Shown: positions 52,997 to 62,012 of the stretch, piece by piece
Position numbering within the stretch: the first letter of the stretch is position 1
Layout: each line of letters starts with the position of its first letter
Assembly: GCF_002860865.1 (NCBI RefSeq)
Contig: NZ_PKIE01000001.1
Coordinates: forward strand, 310,001-374,000
Source of the DNA: Streptococcus mitis
Lineage (GTDB): Bacteria > Bacillota > Bacilli > Lactobacillales > Streptococcaceae
Reading direction: 5' to 3'
Length of the DNA stretch: 64,000 bases
Made by a program: the position numbers and the translations under genes
Notes under the pieces: model-generated
Told to the model about the DNA's origin: nothing
What the model saw: only the letters and a program-made list of their open reading frames with translations
Database searches by the model: none

Positions 52997-54940
52997 GTGT
53001 CAAAAAAGGAAATCGATATTAACAATTATAATGATGATGCCATACAGGTGCTAGAAGGGTTGGATGCCGTCCGTAAACGTCCAGGGATGTATATCGGATC
53101 GACTGATGGGGCAGGTCTCCACCACCTAGTATGGGAAATTGTGGATAATGCCGTCGATGAGGCCTTGTCTGGATTTGGTGACCGTATTGATGTGACCATC
53201 AATAAAGACGGGAGTTTGACTGTGCAGGACCACGGACGTGGGATGCCAACTGGTATGCACGCGATGGGAATCCCAACGGTTGAAGTAATCTTTACCATTC
53301 TCCACGCTGGAGGGAAATTCGGTCAAGGAGGCTACAAGACATCAGGTGGTCTCCATGGGGTGGGTTCTTCCGTTGTTAACGCTCTTTCAAGTTGGCTGGA
53401 AGTTGAAATTACCCGTGATGGGGCAATCTATAAGCAACGTTTTGAAAATGGTGGAAAACCTGCCACGACTTTGAAGAAAATCGGTACAGCACCCAAGTCT
53501 AAGACAGGTACAAAGGTTACGTTTATGCCTGATGCGACGATCTTCTCTACGACAGACTTCAAGTACAATACTATTTCAGAACGTCTTAATGAATCAGCCT
53601 TTCTCTTGAAAAATGTGACCTTATCTCTGACAGATAAGCGAACAGATGAAGCGATTGAGTTCCACTATGAAAATGGGGTACAAGACTTTGTTTCTTATCT
53701 GAACGAAGACAAGGAGACCTTAACGCCAGTTCTTTACTTTGAAGGGGAAGACAATGGTTTCCAAGTGGAAGTAGCTCTCCAGTACAATGATGGATTTTCA
53801 GATAACATCTTGTCCTTTGTTAATAATGTTCGCACCAAGGACGGTGGAACGCATGAGACAGGACTCAAGTCTGCCATTACCAAGGTCATGAATGACTATG
53901 CGCGTAAGACGGGGCTTCTCAAGGAAAAAGATAAAAACCTTGAAGGGTCAGACTATCGTGAGGGGCTAGCGGCTGTCCTCTCTATTCTAGTCCCTGAAGA
54001 ACATTTGCAGTTTGAAGGCCAGACCAAGGATAAGCTAGGAAGCCCTCTTGCCCGTCCAGTTGTGGATGGAATTGTGGCTGATAAGTTGACTTTCTTCCTC
54101 ATGGAAAATGGGGAATTAGCTTCTAACCTCATCCGCAAGGCTATCAAGGCGCGTGATGCTCGTGAAGCGGCACGTAAGGCGCGTGATGAGAGCCGAAATG
54201 GTAAGAAAAATAAGAAAGACAAGGGCTTGTTATCTGGGAAATTAACCCCAGCCCAGTCTAAAAACCCAGCTAAGAACGAACTCTATCTTGTCGAGGGGGA
54301 TTCTGCCGGTGGATCGGCTAAACAAGGTCGTGACCGTAAGTTCCAGGCTATCCTGCCACTTCGTGGTAAGGTTATCAATACAGCCAAGGCCAAGATGGCG
54401 GATATCCTTAAAAATGAAGAAATCAATACCATGATTTATACTATCGGTGCGGGTGTGGGAGCAGATTTCTCCATTGAAGATGCCAACTATGATAAGATCA
54501 TTATCATGACCGATGCGGATACAGATGGTGCCCATATTCAGACCTTGCTCTTGACATTTTTCTATCGTTACATGCGTCCGCTAGTTGAGGCAGGCCATGT
54601 CTATATCGCCCTTCCGCCTCTTTACAAGATGTCTAAAGGCAAAGGCAAGAAAGAAGAAGTGGCCTATGCTTGGACAGACGGTGAACTAGAAGAACTCCGC
54701 AAGCAGTTCGGCAAAGGCGCAACACTCCAACGATATAAAGGTCTTGGTGAGATGAACGCGGACCAACTCTGGGAAACAACCATGAATCCAGAAACCCGCA
54801 CCCTCATACGTGTGACCATCGAAGACCTAGCACGCGCTGAACGCCGCGTCAATGTCCTCATGGGAGACAAGGTTGAACCACGCCGTAAGTGGATTGAGGA
54901 TAATGTCAAGTTTACGCTGGAAGAAGCGACAGTGTTTTAA
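52997..54940 (+). CDS. parE: DNA topoisomerase IV subunit B
   Basis: A 647-residue GHKL ATPase subunit that with ParC decatenates chromosomes. It starts at GTG behind AGGAGG. The ATPase shows VDNAVDEAL and GGLHGVGSSVVNAL; the TOPRIM domain shows VEGDSAGGSAKQGRDRKF and TDADTDGAHI. Residues linked to fluoroquinolone resistance, Asp435, Ile460 and Glu474, are all wild type. The C-terminal RRKWIEDN is normal. Confidence 0.98.
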   Translation: MSKKEIDINNYNDDAIQVLEGLDAVRKRPGMYIGSTDGAGLHHLVWEIVDNAVDEALSGFGDRIDVTINKDGSLTVQDHGRGMPTGMHAMGIPTVEVIFTILHAGGKFGQGGYKTSGGLHGVGSSVVNALSSWLEVEITRDGAIYKQRFENGGKPATTLKKIGTAPKSKTGTKVTFMPDATIFSTTDFKYNTISERLNESAFLLKNVTLSLTDKRTDEAIEFHYENGVQDFVSYLNEDKETLTPVLYFEGEDNGFQVEVALQYNDGFSDNILSFVNNVRTKDGGTHETGLKSAITKVMNDYARKTGLLKEKDKNLEGSDYREGLAAVLSILVPEEHLQFEGQTKDKLGSPLARPVVDGIVADKLTFFLMENGELASNLIRKAIKARDAREAARKARDESRNGKKNKKDKGLLSGKLTPAQSKNPAKNELYLVEGDSAGGSAKQGRDRKFQAILPLRGKVINTAKAKMADILKNEEINTMIYTIGAGVGADFSIEDANYDKIIIMTDADTDGAHIQTLLLTFFYRYMRPLVEAGHVYIALPPLYKMSKGKGKKEEVAYAWTDGELEELRKQFGKGATLQRYKGLGEMNADQLWETTMNPETRTLIRVTIEDLARAERRVNVLMGDKVEPRRKWIEDNVKFTLEEATVF

Positions 54941-54967
54941 GTCACTTTTTAATGAATGGGTATCAAC

Positions 54968-55795
54968 ATGAGAGCTGAAACAGAAATGCTAGATCTGATT
55001 TTACAGACTGCCAAAACTTTACAAGTCAAAGCTGTCGCCATGTCTGGTTCACGGACAAACCAAAATGCTCCAAAAGATGAATTTCAAGACTACGATGTGG
55101 TCTATGTCGTGGATGATTTTGATAATCTGATGAGTGACCTTTCTTGGTTGGACTATTTCGGAAAGCGAATTATAGAGCAAGAGGTTGTTCTTGACCATCG
55201 TCGTCTTTATCTCATGCTCTTTGAAGATGGCAACCGTATCGATTTGACTCTTTGCCCAAAAGAGCACATCAAAGAGTGGGTGGATAGTGAAGCGGAATTC
55301 ATATTTTTAGAAGATAAGAAGGGCTTATTTGAGTACTATTCTCCCAGTCCTCAGCGTTTCTGGACAAATCCAGCTAGTGCGATAGATTTTGAAAATGCCT
55401 GCAATGAATTTTGGTGGGTGTCAGCCTACGTGGTTAAAGGGATTTGTCGCAATCAAATCATTTATGCTATTGATCATCTCTACGGCATTTGTCAACAAGA
55501 ATTCTTGAAAATTTTGGCTTGGCAGGTTGCAAGTGCTAGGGGGAAAGTCGATATCGGCAAGAACTACAAGTACCTCTTTCAGTATTTGCCTGCTGAGAAA
55601 GAGAAAGAATTCTCAAATCTGCTTGATTTTTCAAGTATAGAGAAACTCAGCCAGTCTTTATTGGCTACGATGCAACTTTTCCATAGAGAAGCTCAAAGAC
55701 TTGCTCAAAAGCTGGGCTTTGACTACGATAAAGAAGTGGCTGAGAAGATGATTGAGTATGCTGAGGAAAGAGTGAAGAAGTTTGGGAATAACTAG
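54968..55795 (+). CDS. ANT(6)-like streptomycin adenylyltransferase homologue
   Basis: A 275-residue nucleotidyltransferase-fold protein like aminoglycoside 6-adenylyltransferase (AadE). The opening RAETEMLDLILQTAKT, then SGSRTNQNAPKDEFQDYDVVYV with the GS and DxD-like metal residues, fits the family. Full length relative to AadE. The ATG at 54968 matches homologues; an ATG at 54956 is also open; neither has a good ribosome-binding site. Chromosomal relatives are common in streptococci and need not confer resistance. Confidence 0.83.
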   Translation: MRAETEMLDLILQTAKTLQVKAVAMSGSRTNQNAPKDEFQDYDVVYVVDDFDNLMSDLSWLDYFGKRIIEQEVVLDHRRLYLMLFEDGNRIDLTLCPKEHIKEWVDSEAEFIFLEDKKGLFEYYSPSPQRFWTNPASAIDFENACNEFWWVSAYVVKGICRNQIIYAIDHLYGICQQEFLKILAWQVASARGKVDIGKNYKYLFQYLPAEKEKEFSNLLDFSSIEKLSQSLLATMQLFHREAQRLAQKLGFDYDKEVAEKMIEYAEERVKKFGNN

Positions 55796-55824
55796 AAAAA
55801 TGAAAAAGCGAGAGGAGAAGACTC

Positions 55825-56385
55825 ATGATTGAAAAAGTGGAACGCCTCATTACAGAGATTAATCGTATTCATCGAGAATATTCTAAAGATTATTTTGAAA
55901 CGGGTAAGGTGGAAAAAATCAATCTCAAGCATACCTTTTCAAAAGTTCCGACTAAAGCGATTTTGGCCTACCGTCTGAATTTACATGAGTCAATTAATGA
56001 CTATCTGATGAAAGCGGATGTCCAAGATATTGCCTATGTTTATCGTGTTAAAACTTCTGAGTCTATTTTAGATAAAATTACACGTTTTTCAGAGCGTCAA
56101 GAGGGCTATCCTGTGAATTCCATTCTTAATGATATTTTTGGTGCTCGTATGATTTTAAGTTCCAAAGAGATAGCTCAAGTCATGGAGAAACTAGATGATT
56201 GGCAAGAGCTGTACGGACTAAAAAACTGGTATTTACGTGATAAAGATGGCTATGTCGGTATTCATATCTATTTTAAAAATAAAAGTAATTTTTATTATCC
56301 ATGGGAACTCCAACTTTGGGATAAGAAAGATGTAGATAGTAATATCGCCAGCCATATCAAGTATAAACGAGGATTTGTGGAGTAG
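55825..56385 (+). CDS. RelA/SpoT-like nucleotidyltransferase domain protein
   Basis: A 186-residue protein with the RelA/SpoT synthetase-like pattern: YRVKTSESILDKI, NDIFGARMILS, then GYVGIHIYF and WELQLWDKKD. These correspond to the substrate-binding and ExQ catalytic blocks, but several positions differ from RelP/RelQ small alarmone synthetases (GYRSxH is GYVGIH, ExQxR is ELQLW). It may make (p)ppGpp or a related nucleotide, act on tRNA like toxic SAS enzymes, or be inactive. It starts after GAGAGGAG and sits between parE and parC. Confidence 0.72.
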   Translation: MIEKVERLITEINRIHREYSKDYFETGKVEKINLKHTFSKVPTKAILAYRLNLHESINDYLMKADVQDIAYVYRVKTSESILDKITRFSERQEGYPVNSILNDIFGARMILSSKEIAQVMEKLDDWQELYGLKNWYLRDKDGYVGIHIYFKNKSNFYYPWELQLWDKKDVDSNIASHIKYKRGFVE

Positions 56386-56750
56386 ACATTTCAAGTGGAA
56401 ATGACGATACAGGAATTGGATAAAATTCACTTACTCTATATTTTTTTTCATAGTATTTACTCTACATTTTTTTAAAGGAGTTGAACACGCCCTGAATGCT
56501 ATGTGAAATTTCTTATTAACTGAAGCAACGCATTTTAAACACATTAAACTACAGAAAGGGTCGTTTGGTTATTTGTAGTAACTGAATACGGGACTAATTT
56601 TATTCGGAAAAAAGTCAAATCAAATCGTCTTGACTTCATCGAGCCCTACATCAATTTTCTATTTTTCTACAGACATTTTTGGCAAGCCAAATCGTCCCTT
56701 TATATATTAACTGAACACCTTTTCTGTAAAAAACTACTCTATATTCTTTG
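56386..56750 (+). other. Long leader/intergenic region before parC
   Basis: There is no supported gene. It contains a first, imperfect copy of the parC leader motif (AAAGGAGTTGAACACGCCCTG at 56474-56494, with a 4-bp P1-like stem 56486-56489 and 56502-56505) 276 bp upstream of the complete copy. The rest is AT-rich with several short inverted repeats. Confidence 0.6.
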
Positions 56751-56864
56751 AAAGGAGTTGAACACGCCCTAAATGATGCGTGAAAAAGATAAATTCTCTG
56801 GTGAGCTTGCTTACTTCAAGAATTTTCTATTTTCACTTGATATTTTACGGGCTCTGTATCCTAT
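56751..56864 (+). promoter_or_regulatory. Structured leader RNA element of parC
   Basis: AAAGGAGTTGAAC, stem P1 (CACGC 56763-56767 with GCGTG 56778-56782, loop CCTAAATGAT), GAAAAAGATA, stem P2 (AAATTCT 56791-56797 with AGAATTT 56819-56825) with an inner 5-bp hairpin (56801-56805 with 56810-56814), CTATTTTC and ACGGGCTCTGTATCCTAT run straight into the ATG. There is no Shine-Dalgarno sequence next to the start. It parallels the deoD leader with compensatory changes in both stems. Confidence 0.6.
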
Positions 56865-59345
56865 ATGAGTAACATTCAAAACATGTCCCTGGAGGACATC
56901 ATGGGAGAGCGCTTTGGTCGTTACTCCAAGTACATCATTCAAGACCGGGCTTTGCCAGACATTCGTGATGGCTTGAAGCCGGTTCAGCGTCGCATTCTTT
57001 ATTCTATGAATAAGGATGGCAATACCTTTGACAAGAGCTACCGTAAGTCGGCTAAGTCTGTCGGTAATATCATGGGGAATTTCCACCCACACGGTGACAG
57101 TTCTATCTATGATGCCATGGTTCGTATGTCACAGGACTGGAAAAATCGTGAGATTCTAGTTGAAATGCACGGTAATAACGGTTCTATGGATGGAGATCCG
57201 CCTGCAGCTATGCGTTATACCGAGGCGCGTTTGTCAGAGATTGCAGGCTACCTTCTTCAGGATATCGAGAAAAAGACAGTTCCTTTTGCTTGGAACTTTG
57301 ACGATACCGAGAAAGAGCCGACAGTCTTGCCAGCAGCCTTTCCAAATCTCTTGGTAAATGGATCGACTGGTATTTCAGCTGGTTATGCCACAGATATTCC
57401 TCCCCATAATTTGGCTGAGGTTATTGATGCGGCGGTTTACATGATTGACCACCCAACTGCCAAGGTGGACAAACTCATGGAATTCTTGCCTGGACCAGAC
57501 TTCTCGACTGGAGGGATTATCCAGGGTCGTGATGAAATCAAGAAGGCCTATGAAACTGGGAAAGGGCGCGTGGTTGTTCGTTCCAAGACTGAGATTGAAA
57601 AGCTAAAAGGTGGTAAGGAACAAATCGTTATCACTGAGATTCCTTATGAAATCAACAAGGCCAATCTGGTCAAGAAAATCGATGATGTTCGTGTCAATAA
57701 CAAGGTGGCAGGTATTGCTGAGGTTCGTGATGAGTCTGACCGTGATGGTCTTCGCATTGCTATCGAACTCAAGAAAGATGCTAACACCGAGCTCGTTCTT
57801 AACTATCTCTTCAAATACACTGACCTGCAAATTAACTACAATTTTAACATGGTGGCGATTGACAATTTCACACCTCGTCAGGTTGGGATTGTCCCAATCT
57901 TATCTAGCTACATCGCCCACCGTCGTGAAGTGATTTTGGCCCGTTCCCGCTTTGACAAGGAAAAGGCTGAGAAGCGTCTTCATATCGTCGAAGGTTTGAT
58001 TCGCGTGATTTCGATTTTGGACGAAGTTATTGCCCTTATCCGCGCTTCTGAGAATAAAGCTGACGCCAAGGAAAATCTCAAGATTAGCTATGATTTTACA
58101 GAAGAGCAGGCTGAGGCCATCGTTACCTTGCAGCTTTACCGTTTGACCAATACAGACGTGGTTGTCTTGCAGGAGGAAGAAGCAGAACTTCGTGAGAAGA
58201 TTGCCATGCTTGCGGCGATTATCGGTGATGAACGAACTATGTACAATCTTATGAAGAAAGAGCTTCGTGAGGTCAAGAAGAAATTTGCGACACCACGTTT
58301 GAGTTCTTTAGAAGACACTGCGAAAGCAATTGAGATTGATACAGCCAGTCTTATCGTCGAGGAAGATACCTACGTCAGCGTGACCAAGGCAGGTTACATC
58401 AAGCGTACCAGTCCACGTTCCTTTGCGGCTTCAACGCTGGAAGAAATTGGCAAACGTGATGACGATCGTTTGATTTTTGTTCAAGCTGCCAAGACAACCC
58501 AGCACCTCTTGATGTTCACAAGTCTTGGAAATGTCATTTATCGACCAATCCATGAATTAGCCGATATTCGTTGGAAGGACATCGGAGAGCATCTGAGCCA
58601 AACCATCATAAACTTTGAAACGAATGAAGAAATCCTTTATGTGGAAGTCGTGGAGCAGTTCGATGATGGGACAACTTATTTTGCAGCAACACGACTTGGA
58701 CAAATCAAACGCGTAGAACGTAAAGAATTCTCTCCATGGAGAACCTATCGTTCTAAATCTGTCAAGTACGCTAAGTTGAAAGACGATATTGACCAGATTG
58801 TAGCAGTAGCTCCGATTAAACTGGATGATGTTCTCTTGATTAGTCGAAACGGATATGCCCTTCGTTTCAATATCGAAGAGGTTCCAGTTGTTGGTGCCAA
58901 GGCTGCAGGTGTCAAGGCTATGAACTTGAAAGAAGATGATGTCCTCCAATCTGCCTTTATCTGTAACACCTCATCTTTCTACCTCTTGACTCAGCGTGGA
59001 AGTTTGAAACGTGTTTCCATCGAGGAAATTCCAGCAACCAGCCGTGCCAAACGAGGATTACAAGTTTTACGTGAGTTAAAAAACAAACCACATAGAGTTT
59101 TCTTGGCAGGTGCAGTTGTAGAGCAAGGATTCGTTGGTGACCTCTTCAGTACAGAAGTGGATGGGAATGACCAAACTCTGCTTGTCCAATCTAACAAAGG
59201 AACAATCTATGAAAGCCGATTACAAGACTTGAATTTGTCAGAACGAACTAGCAACGGTAGCTTCATCTCTGACACGATTTCTGATGAAGAAGTTTTTGAT
59301 GCCTATCTTCAGGAAGCTTATACAGAATTTGAATCTAAGAAATGA
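56865..59345 (+). CDS. parC: DNA topoisomerase IV subunit A
   Basis: An 826-residue breakage-reunion subunit. MSNIQNMSLEDIMGERFGRYS starts the protein. The catalytic Tyr118 lies in AMRYTEARLSE. Ser79, Asp83 and Lys137, the quinolone-resistance positions, are wild type (GDSSIYDAM, then IEKK). The C-terminal blades for DNA wrapping contain repeated GxYxxR-like motifs (GYIKRTSPR, GQIKRVERK, GYALRFNIE, GSLKRVSIE). The last dozen residues (DAYLQEAYTEFESKK) differ from pneumococcal ParC as I remember it. Confidence 0.98.
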   Translation: MSNIQNMSLEDIMGERFGRYSKYIIQDRALPDIRDGLKPVQRRILYSMNKDGNTFDKSYRKSAKSVGNIMGNFHPHGDSSIYDAMVRMSQDWKNREILVEMHGNNGSMDGDPPAAMRYTEARLSEIAGYLLQDIEKKTVPFAWNFDDTEKEPTVLPAAFPNLLVNGSTGISAGYATDIPPHNLAEVIDAAVYMIDHPTAKVDKLMEFLPGPDFSTGGIIQGRDEIKKAYETGKGRVVVRSKTEIEKLKGGKEQIVITEIPYEINKANLVKKIDDVRVNNKVAGIAEVRDESDRDGLRIAIELKKDANTELVLNYLFKYTDLQINYNFNMVAIDNFTPRQVGIVPILSSYIAHRREVILARSRFDKEKAEKRLHIVEGLIRVISILDEVIALIRASENKADAKENLKISYDFTEEQAEAIVTLQLYRLTNTDVVVLQEEEAELREKIAMLAAIIGDERTMYNLMKKELREVKKKFATPRLSSLEDTAKAIEIDTASLIVEEDTYVSVTKAGYIKRTSPRSFAASTLEEIGKRDDDRLIFVQAAKTTQHLLMFTSLGNVIYRPIHELADIRWKDIGEHLSQTIINFETNEEILYVEVVEQFDDGTTYFAATRLGQIKRVERKEFSPWRTYRSKSVKYAKLKDDIDQIVAVAPIKLDDVLLISRNGYALRFNIEEVPVVGAKAAGVKAMNLKEDDVLQSAFICNTSSFYLLTQRGSLKRVSIEEIPATSRAKRGLQVLRELKNKPHRVFLAGAVVEQGFVGDLFSTEVDGNDQTLLVQSNKGTIYESRLQDLNLSERTSNGSFISDTISDEEVFDAYLQEAYTEFESKK

Positions 59346-59573
59346 TAAAAAATAATGAAAAGCTTTTCATTGAGGAATTTGTTAAACTATAGATTTAAGA
59401 GTTGAATTTGATTATATATACAAAAACGAATAGTGCTGATTCCCAACTAATAGGGACTTAGCCTGCTCGTTTTCTTGTTTTTAGTGGTATAGACCACCTG
59501 ATGTTTAAATGTGAAATTGTTAACATATGTTCAGTTATTCAATCTAGGTTAATAAAAAAATAATATTTTTTTA
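59346..59573 (+). other. Intergenic region between parC and lectinolysin
   Basis: No coding frame with a start signal is seen. It is AT-rich and leads into the lectinolysin promoter. Confidence 0.6.
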
Positions 59574-59611
59574 AGAAAACGATTGCATCTATAATATTTT
59601 TATGTTATACT
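59574..59611 (+). promoter_or_regulatory. Lectinolysin promoter with CcpA-type cre site
   Basis: AGAAAACGATTGCA (59574-59587) matches the cre consensus TGWAANCGNTNWCA at 12 of 14 positions. It overlaps the -35 TTGCAT (59583-59588). The -10 TATACT (59606-59611) lies 17 bp further, with an extended TGT. Binding of CcpA here would block the promoter, so the cytolysin is predicted to be catabolite-repressed. Confidence 0.6.
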
Positions 59612-59673
59612 CTTATTGTTTCAAGAAAGCGCGTTCAAGAAATAATTCGTACAAACATATATAGGAGTTTTTT

Positions 59674-61725
59674 ATGTCTCAAAATAAACAAGATAAAGGA
59701 TTTCGTTATTCTATTCGTAAACGTAGCGTTGGAGTATGTGGTGTTGCCATTGCAACATTTTTGCTAGGTTCTGGCCTTGTATTTCAAACAAATGTAGTAA
59801 AAGCAACAGAACCAAGCGTTGCTGAAGTTGCTGGTGAAAATATTGCTGCTCATAAGTCTGCAAGTCAGAGTTCGACTTATTATGATGCAGATGCTTCTAG
59901 AGCGGTTGACGGTAATCTAGATAATGTTTACAGACATCACTCAGTTACTCATACAAATTTTGAAGATCATGCTTGGTGGAAAGTTGATCTAGCAAAAGAA
60001 GAAGGTGTGGGAACTGTTCGTATTTACAATCGTGGAGACAGTAATGTAGGAGATCGTTTATCTAATTTTGATGTTATTTTGTTAGATAAAGATGGTAAGG
60101 AAGTAACTCGTCAACATGTTGATACCCTAAATAATCAACCAAAAGTTGATGTTCAATTCTCAGGAGTTAATGCACGATATGTAAAAATTGAATTAAATAA
60201 ATCTAAAACTCCTCTTAGTTTGGCAGAAGTTGAAGTATATCGTGCTGTAAAAGAAGAAAAAGTAGTAGCAGATAAGAAAACAGAAAACAAAGTTAAAACA
60301 GAAAATAAAGATAAAAAAGATTATACTGCAGAACTAAATAACTATTTATTTGGTTTAAATTACGATAAAACAAATATTTTAACTAGACGAGGCGAGGCAA
60401 TAGAAAATTACACGAATACAAGCACAAAACAACAAGGAAATGAATTTGTGGTTGTAGAAAAAGTGAAGAAAAACCTTTCTAATGGTTCTGCAGATGTTGC
60501 CATTAATGGTAACGGAGATATCTTCTTAGGTGCTTTATTTAAAGCAAATCAAGATCTCCTAGAAAATAAACCACAACAAATTAGCTTAGATCGTAGCAAA
60601 GGTAGAATTAGTGTTGATTTACCAGGAATGGTAGGCGGAGATAGCTATGTAGATGCTACTCCAACTGCAAGTGGTATGCAGGAAGGTGTGAATACCTTGT
60701 TAAATCGTTGGCATGAAAAATATGCTGCGAAAAATCCTGCTCCAGCACGTATGCAGTACGAATCAACTTCTGCTTACAGCATGAATCAATTGAAAGCAAA
60801 ATTCGGAAGTGATTTTGAAAAAGTCGGTGTTAATTTGAAAATTGACTTTGAGGCTGTAAACAAGGGTGAAAAACAAGTTGAAGTTGTTGATTTTAAACAA
60901 ATTTACTATACTGCTAACTTTGATGCTTCAAAAAATCCATCCGATGTATTTGCACCAGGAGTAACGGTTGATCAATTGAAAACACGTGGAATTGATGAAA
61001 AAACACCTCCGGTATACGTGTCAAGCGTTTCATACGGACGTCAAATGTATGTCAAATTTGAAACAACAAGCAAGAGTACAGAGTTGAAAGCAGCGATTAA
61101 TGCTGTCATCAAAGGGGTGCCTATTAAACCAGAATCTGAATGGGCGCGTGTCTTGAAGGATACAACTGTAACAGTTTCAATCGTAGGTGGAAATGCTGAT
61201 GGCGCTGCACGTGTTGTGACAGGTACAGTAGAAGATTTGAAGAAATTGATTCAAGAAGGAGCTACTTTCAGTACACAAAACCCTGCTGTTCCAATTTCTT
61301 ATAAAACTGCATTTTTGAAAGATAATCAAGTAGCTACAATTCAAAGTAATACAGACTACATTGAAACAAAAGTGACTTCATACAAAAATGGTTACCTCAA
61401 TTTACAACATAAGGGAGCTTATATTGCTCGTTACTATGTTTACTGGGATGAAGTGACTTACGATAAGGATGGTATTGAAAGTATTCGTTCACGTCAGTGG
61501 GAGCATAACGGTCAGAGCAGAACTGCTGGCTTCCAAACTGAACTTCAATTTAGAGGAAATGTGCGCAATATTCGCGTGAAGATTCAAGAAAAAACAGGTC
61601 TTGTTTGGGAACCATGGCGTACAGTTTATAACCGCACAGACCTTCCTCTTGTTCAAAAACGTACCATTGTTAACTCAGGTACAACACTAAGACCAAAATA
61701 CGATGAAAAAGTTGAAAATAACTAA
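59674..61725 (+). CDS. lly: Lectinolysin: cholesterol-dependent cytolysin with F-type lectin domain
   Basis: A 683-residue secreted pore-forming toxin. A YSIRK-G/S signal peptide (RYSIRKRSVGV) ends near VKA (residue 44). A fucolectin domain (about 55-190) has His93, Arg120 in NRGD and Arg128 as the fucose site. After a Lys/Glu linker (about 193-225) comes the cytolysin core with DYTAELNNYLFGLNYDKTNIL. Domain 4 has the undecapeptide EKTGLVWEPWR (639-649), the CD59-type motif Tyr588-x-Tyr590-X14-Arg605-Ser606, and the Thr671-Leu672 cholesterol pair. These match lectinolysin / Sm-hPAF of S. mitis, which binds fucosylated glycans and uses CD59. AGGAG precedes the ATG. Confidence 0.95.
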   Translation: MSQNKQDKGFRYSIRKRSVGVCGVAIATFLLGSGLVFQTNVVKATEPSVAEVAGENIAAHKSASQSSTYYDADASRAVDGNLDNVYRHHSVTHTNFEDHAWWKVDLAKEEGVGTVRIYNRGDSNVGDRLSNFDVILLDKDGKEVTRQHVDTLNNQPKVDVQFSGVNARYVKIELNKSKTPLSLAEVEVYRAVKEEKVVADKKTENKVKTENKDKKDYTAELNNYLFGLNYDKTNILTRRGEAIENYTNTSTKQQGNEFVVVEKVKKNLSNGSADVAINGNGDIFLGALFKANQDLLENKPQQISLDRSKGRISVDLPGMVGGDSYVDATPTASGMQEGVNTLLNRWHEKYAAKNPAPARMQYESTSAYSMNQLKAKFGSDFEKVGVNLKIDFEAVNKGEKQVEVVDFKQIYYTANFDASKNPSDVFAPGVTVDQLKTRGIDEKTPPVYVSSVSYGRQMYVKFETTSKSTELKAAINAVIKGVPIKPESEWARVLKDTTVTVSIVGGNADGAARVVTGTVEDLKKLIQEGATFSTQNPAVPISYKTAFLKDNQVATIQSNTDYIETKVTSYKNGYLNLQHKGAYIARYYVYWDEVTYDKDGIESIRSRQWEHNGQSRTAGFQTELQFRGNVRNIRVKIQEKTGLVWEPWRTVYNRTDLPLVQKRTIVNSGTTLRPKYDEKVENN

Positions 61726-61737
61726 TTTTTCACTTGT

Positions 61738-61772
61738 AAAAGGAATCAGTTCGAAGAGCTGGTTCTTTTTAT
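61738..61772 (+). terminator. Terminator of lectinolysin
   Basis: AAAGGAATCAG pairs imperfectly with CTGGTTCTTTT and runs into T. Confidence 0.7.
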
Positions 61773-62012
61773 TTCTAAATACTCCTCCGTAATCAAAAAT
61801 CAACAAAGATAGTCAATTATTTCTTATCAATCCATTGATTAGTATTCCAGTTTATCCTATCTACTTTTTGACTTTTTTATTTTTCCTAAAAATGGAGTTT
61901 TGGGCCAGCCTTTTGAAAAAAATTTTTAATGGGGTGAAAATTGGTAAATTTGAGCATAATATCTTGTAAAAAATTCTAAAATCCTATAAAATAAAAAGTA
62001 ACGGAGGAATTT

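Noticed and set aside
54968..55795. ANT(6)-like gene as an acquired resistance gene
   Set aside because: No mobile element or resistance neighbours; chromosomal homologues are common in this genus.
56757..56771. Possible mini-frame TTG AAC ACG CCC TAA (also TTG AAC CCA CCC TAA before deoD) as an attenuation peptide
   Set aside because: The GGAG is directly adjacent to the TTG, too close for initiation, and the bases are needed for stem P1; noted only as a curiosity of the conserved leader.
59674..61725. Lectinolysin judged inactive because the undecapeptide lacks Cys and its second Trp is Pro
   Set aside because: The same EKTGLVWEPWR form occurs in active CD59-using cytolysins.
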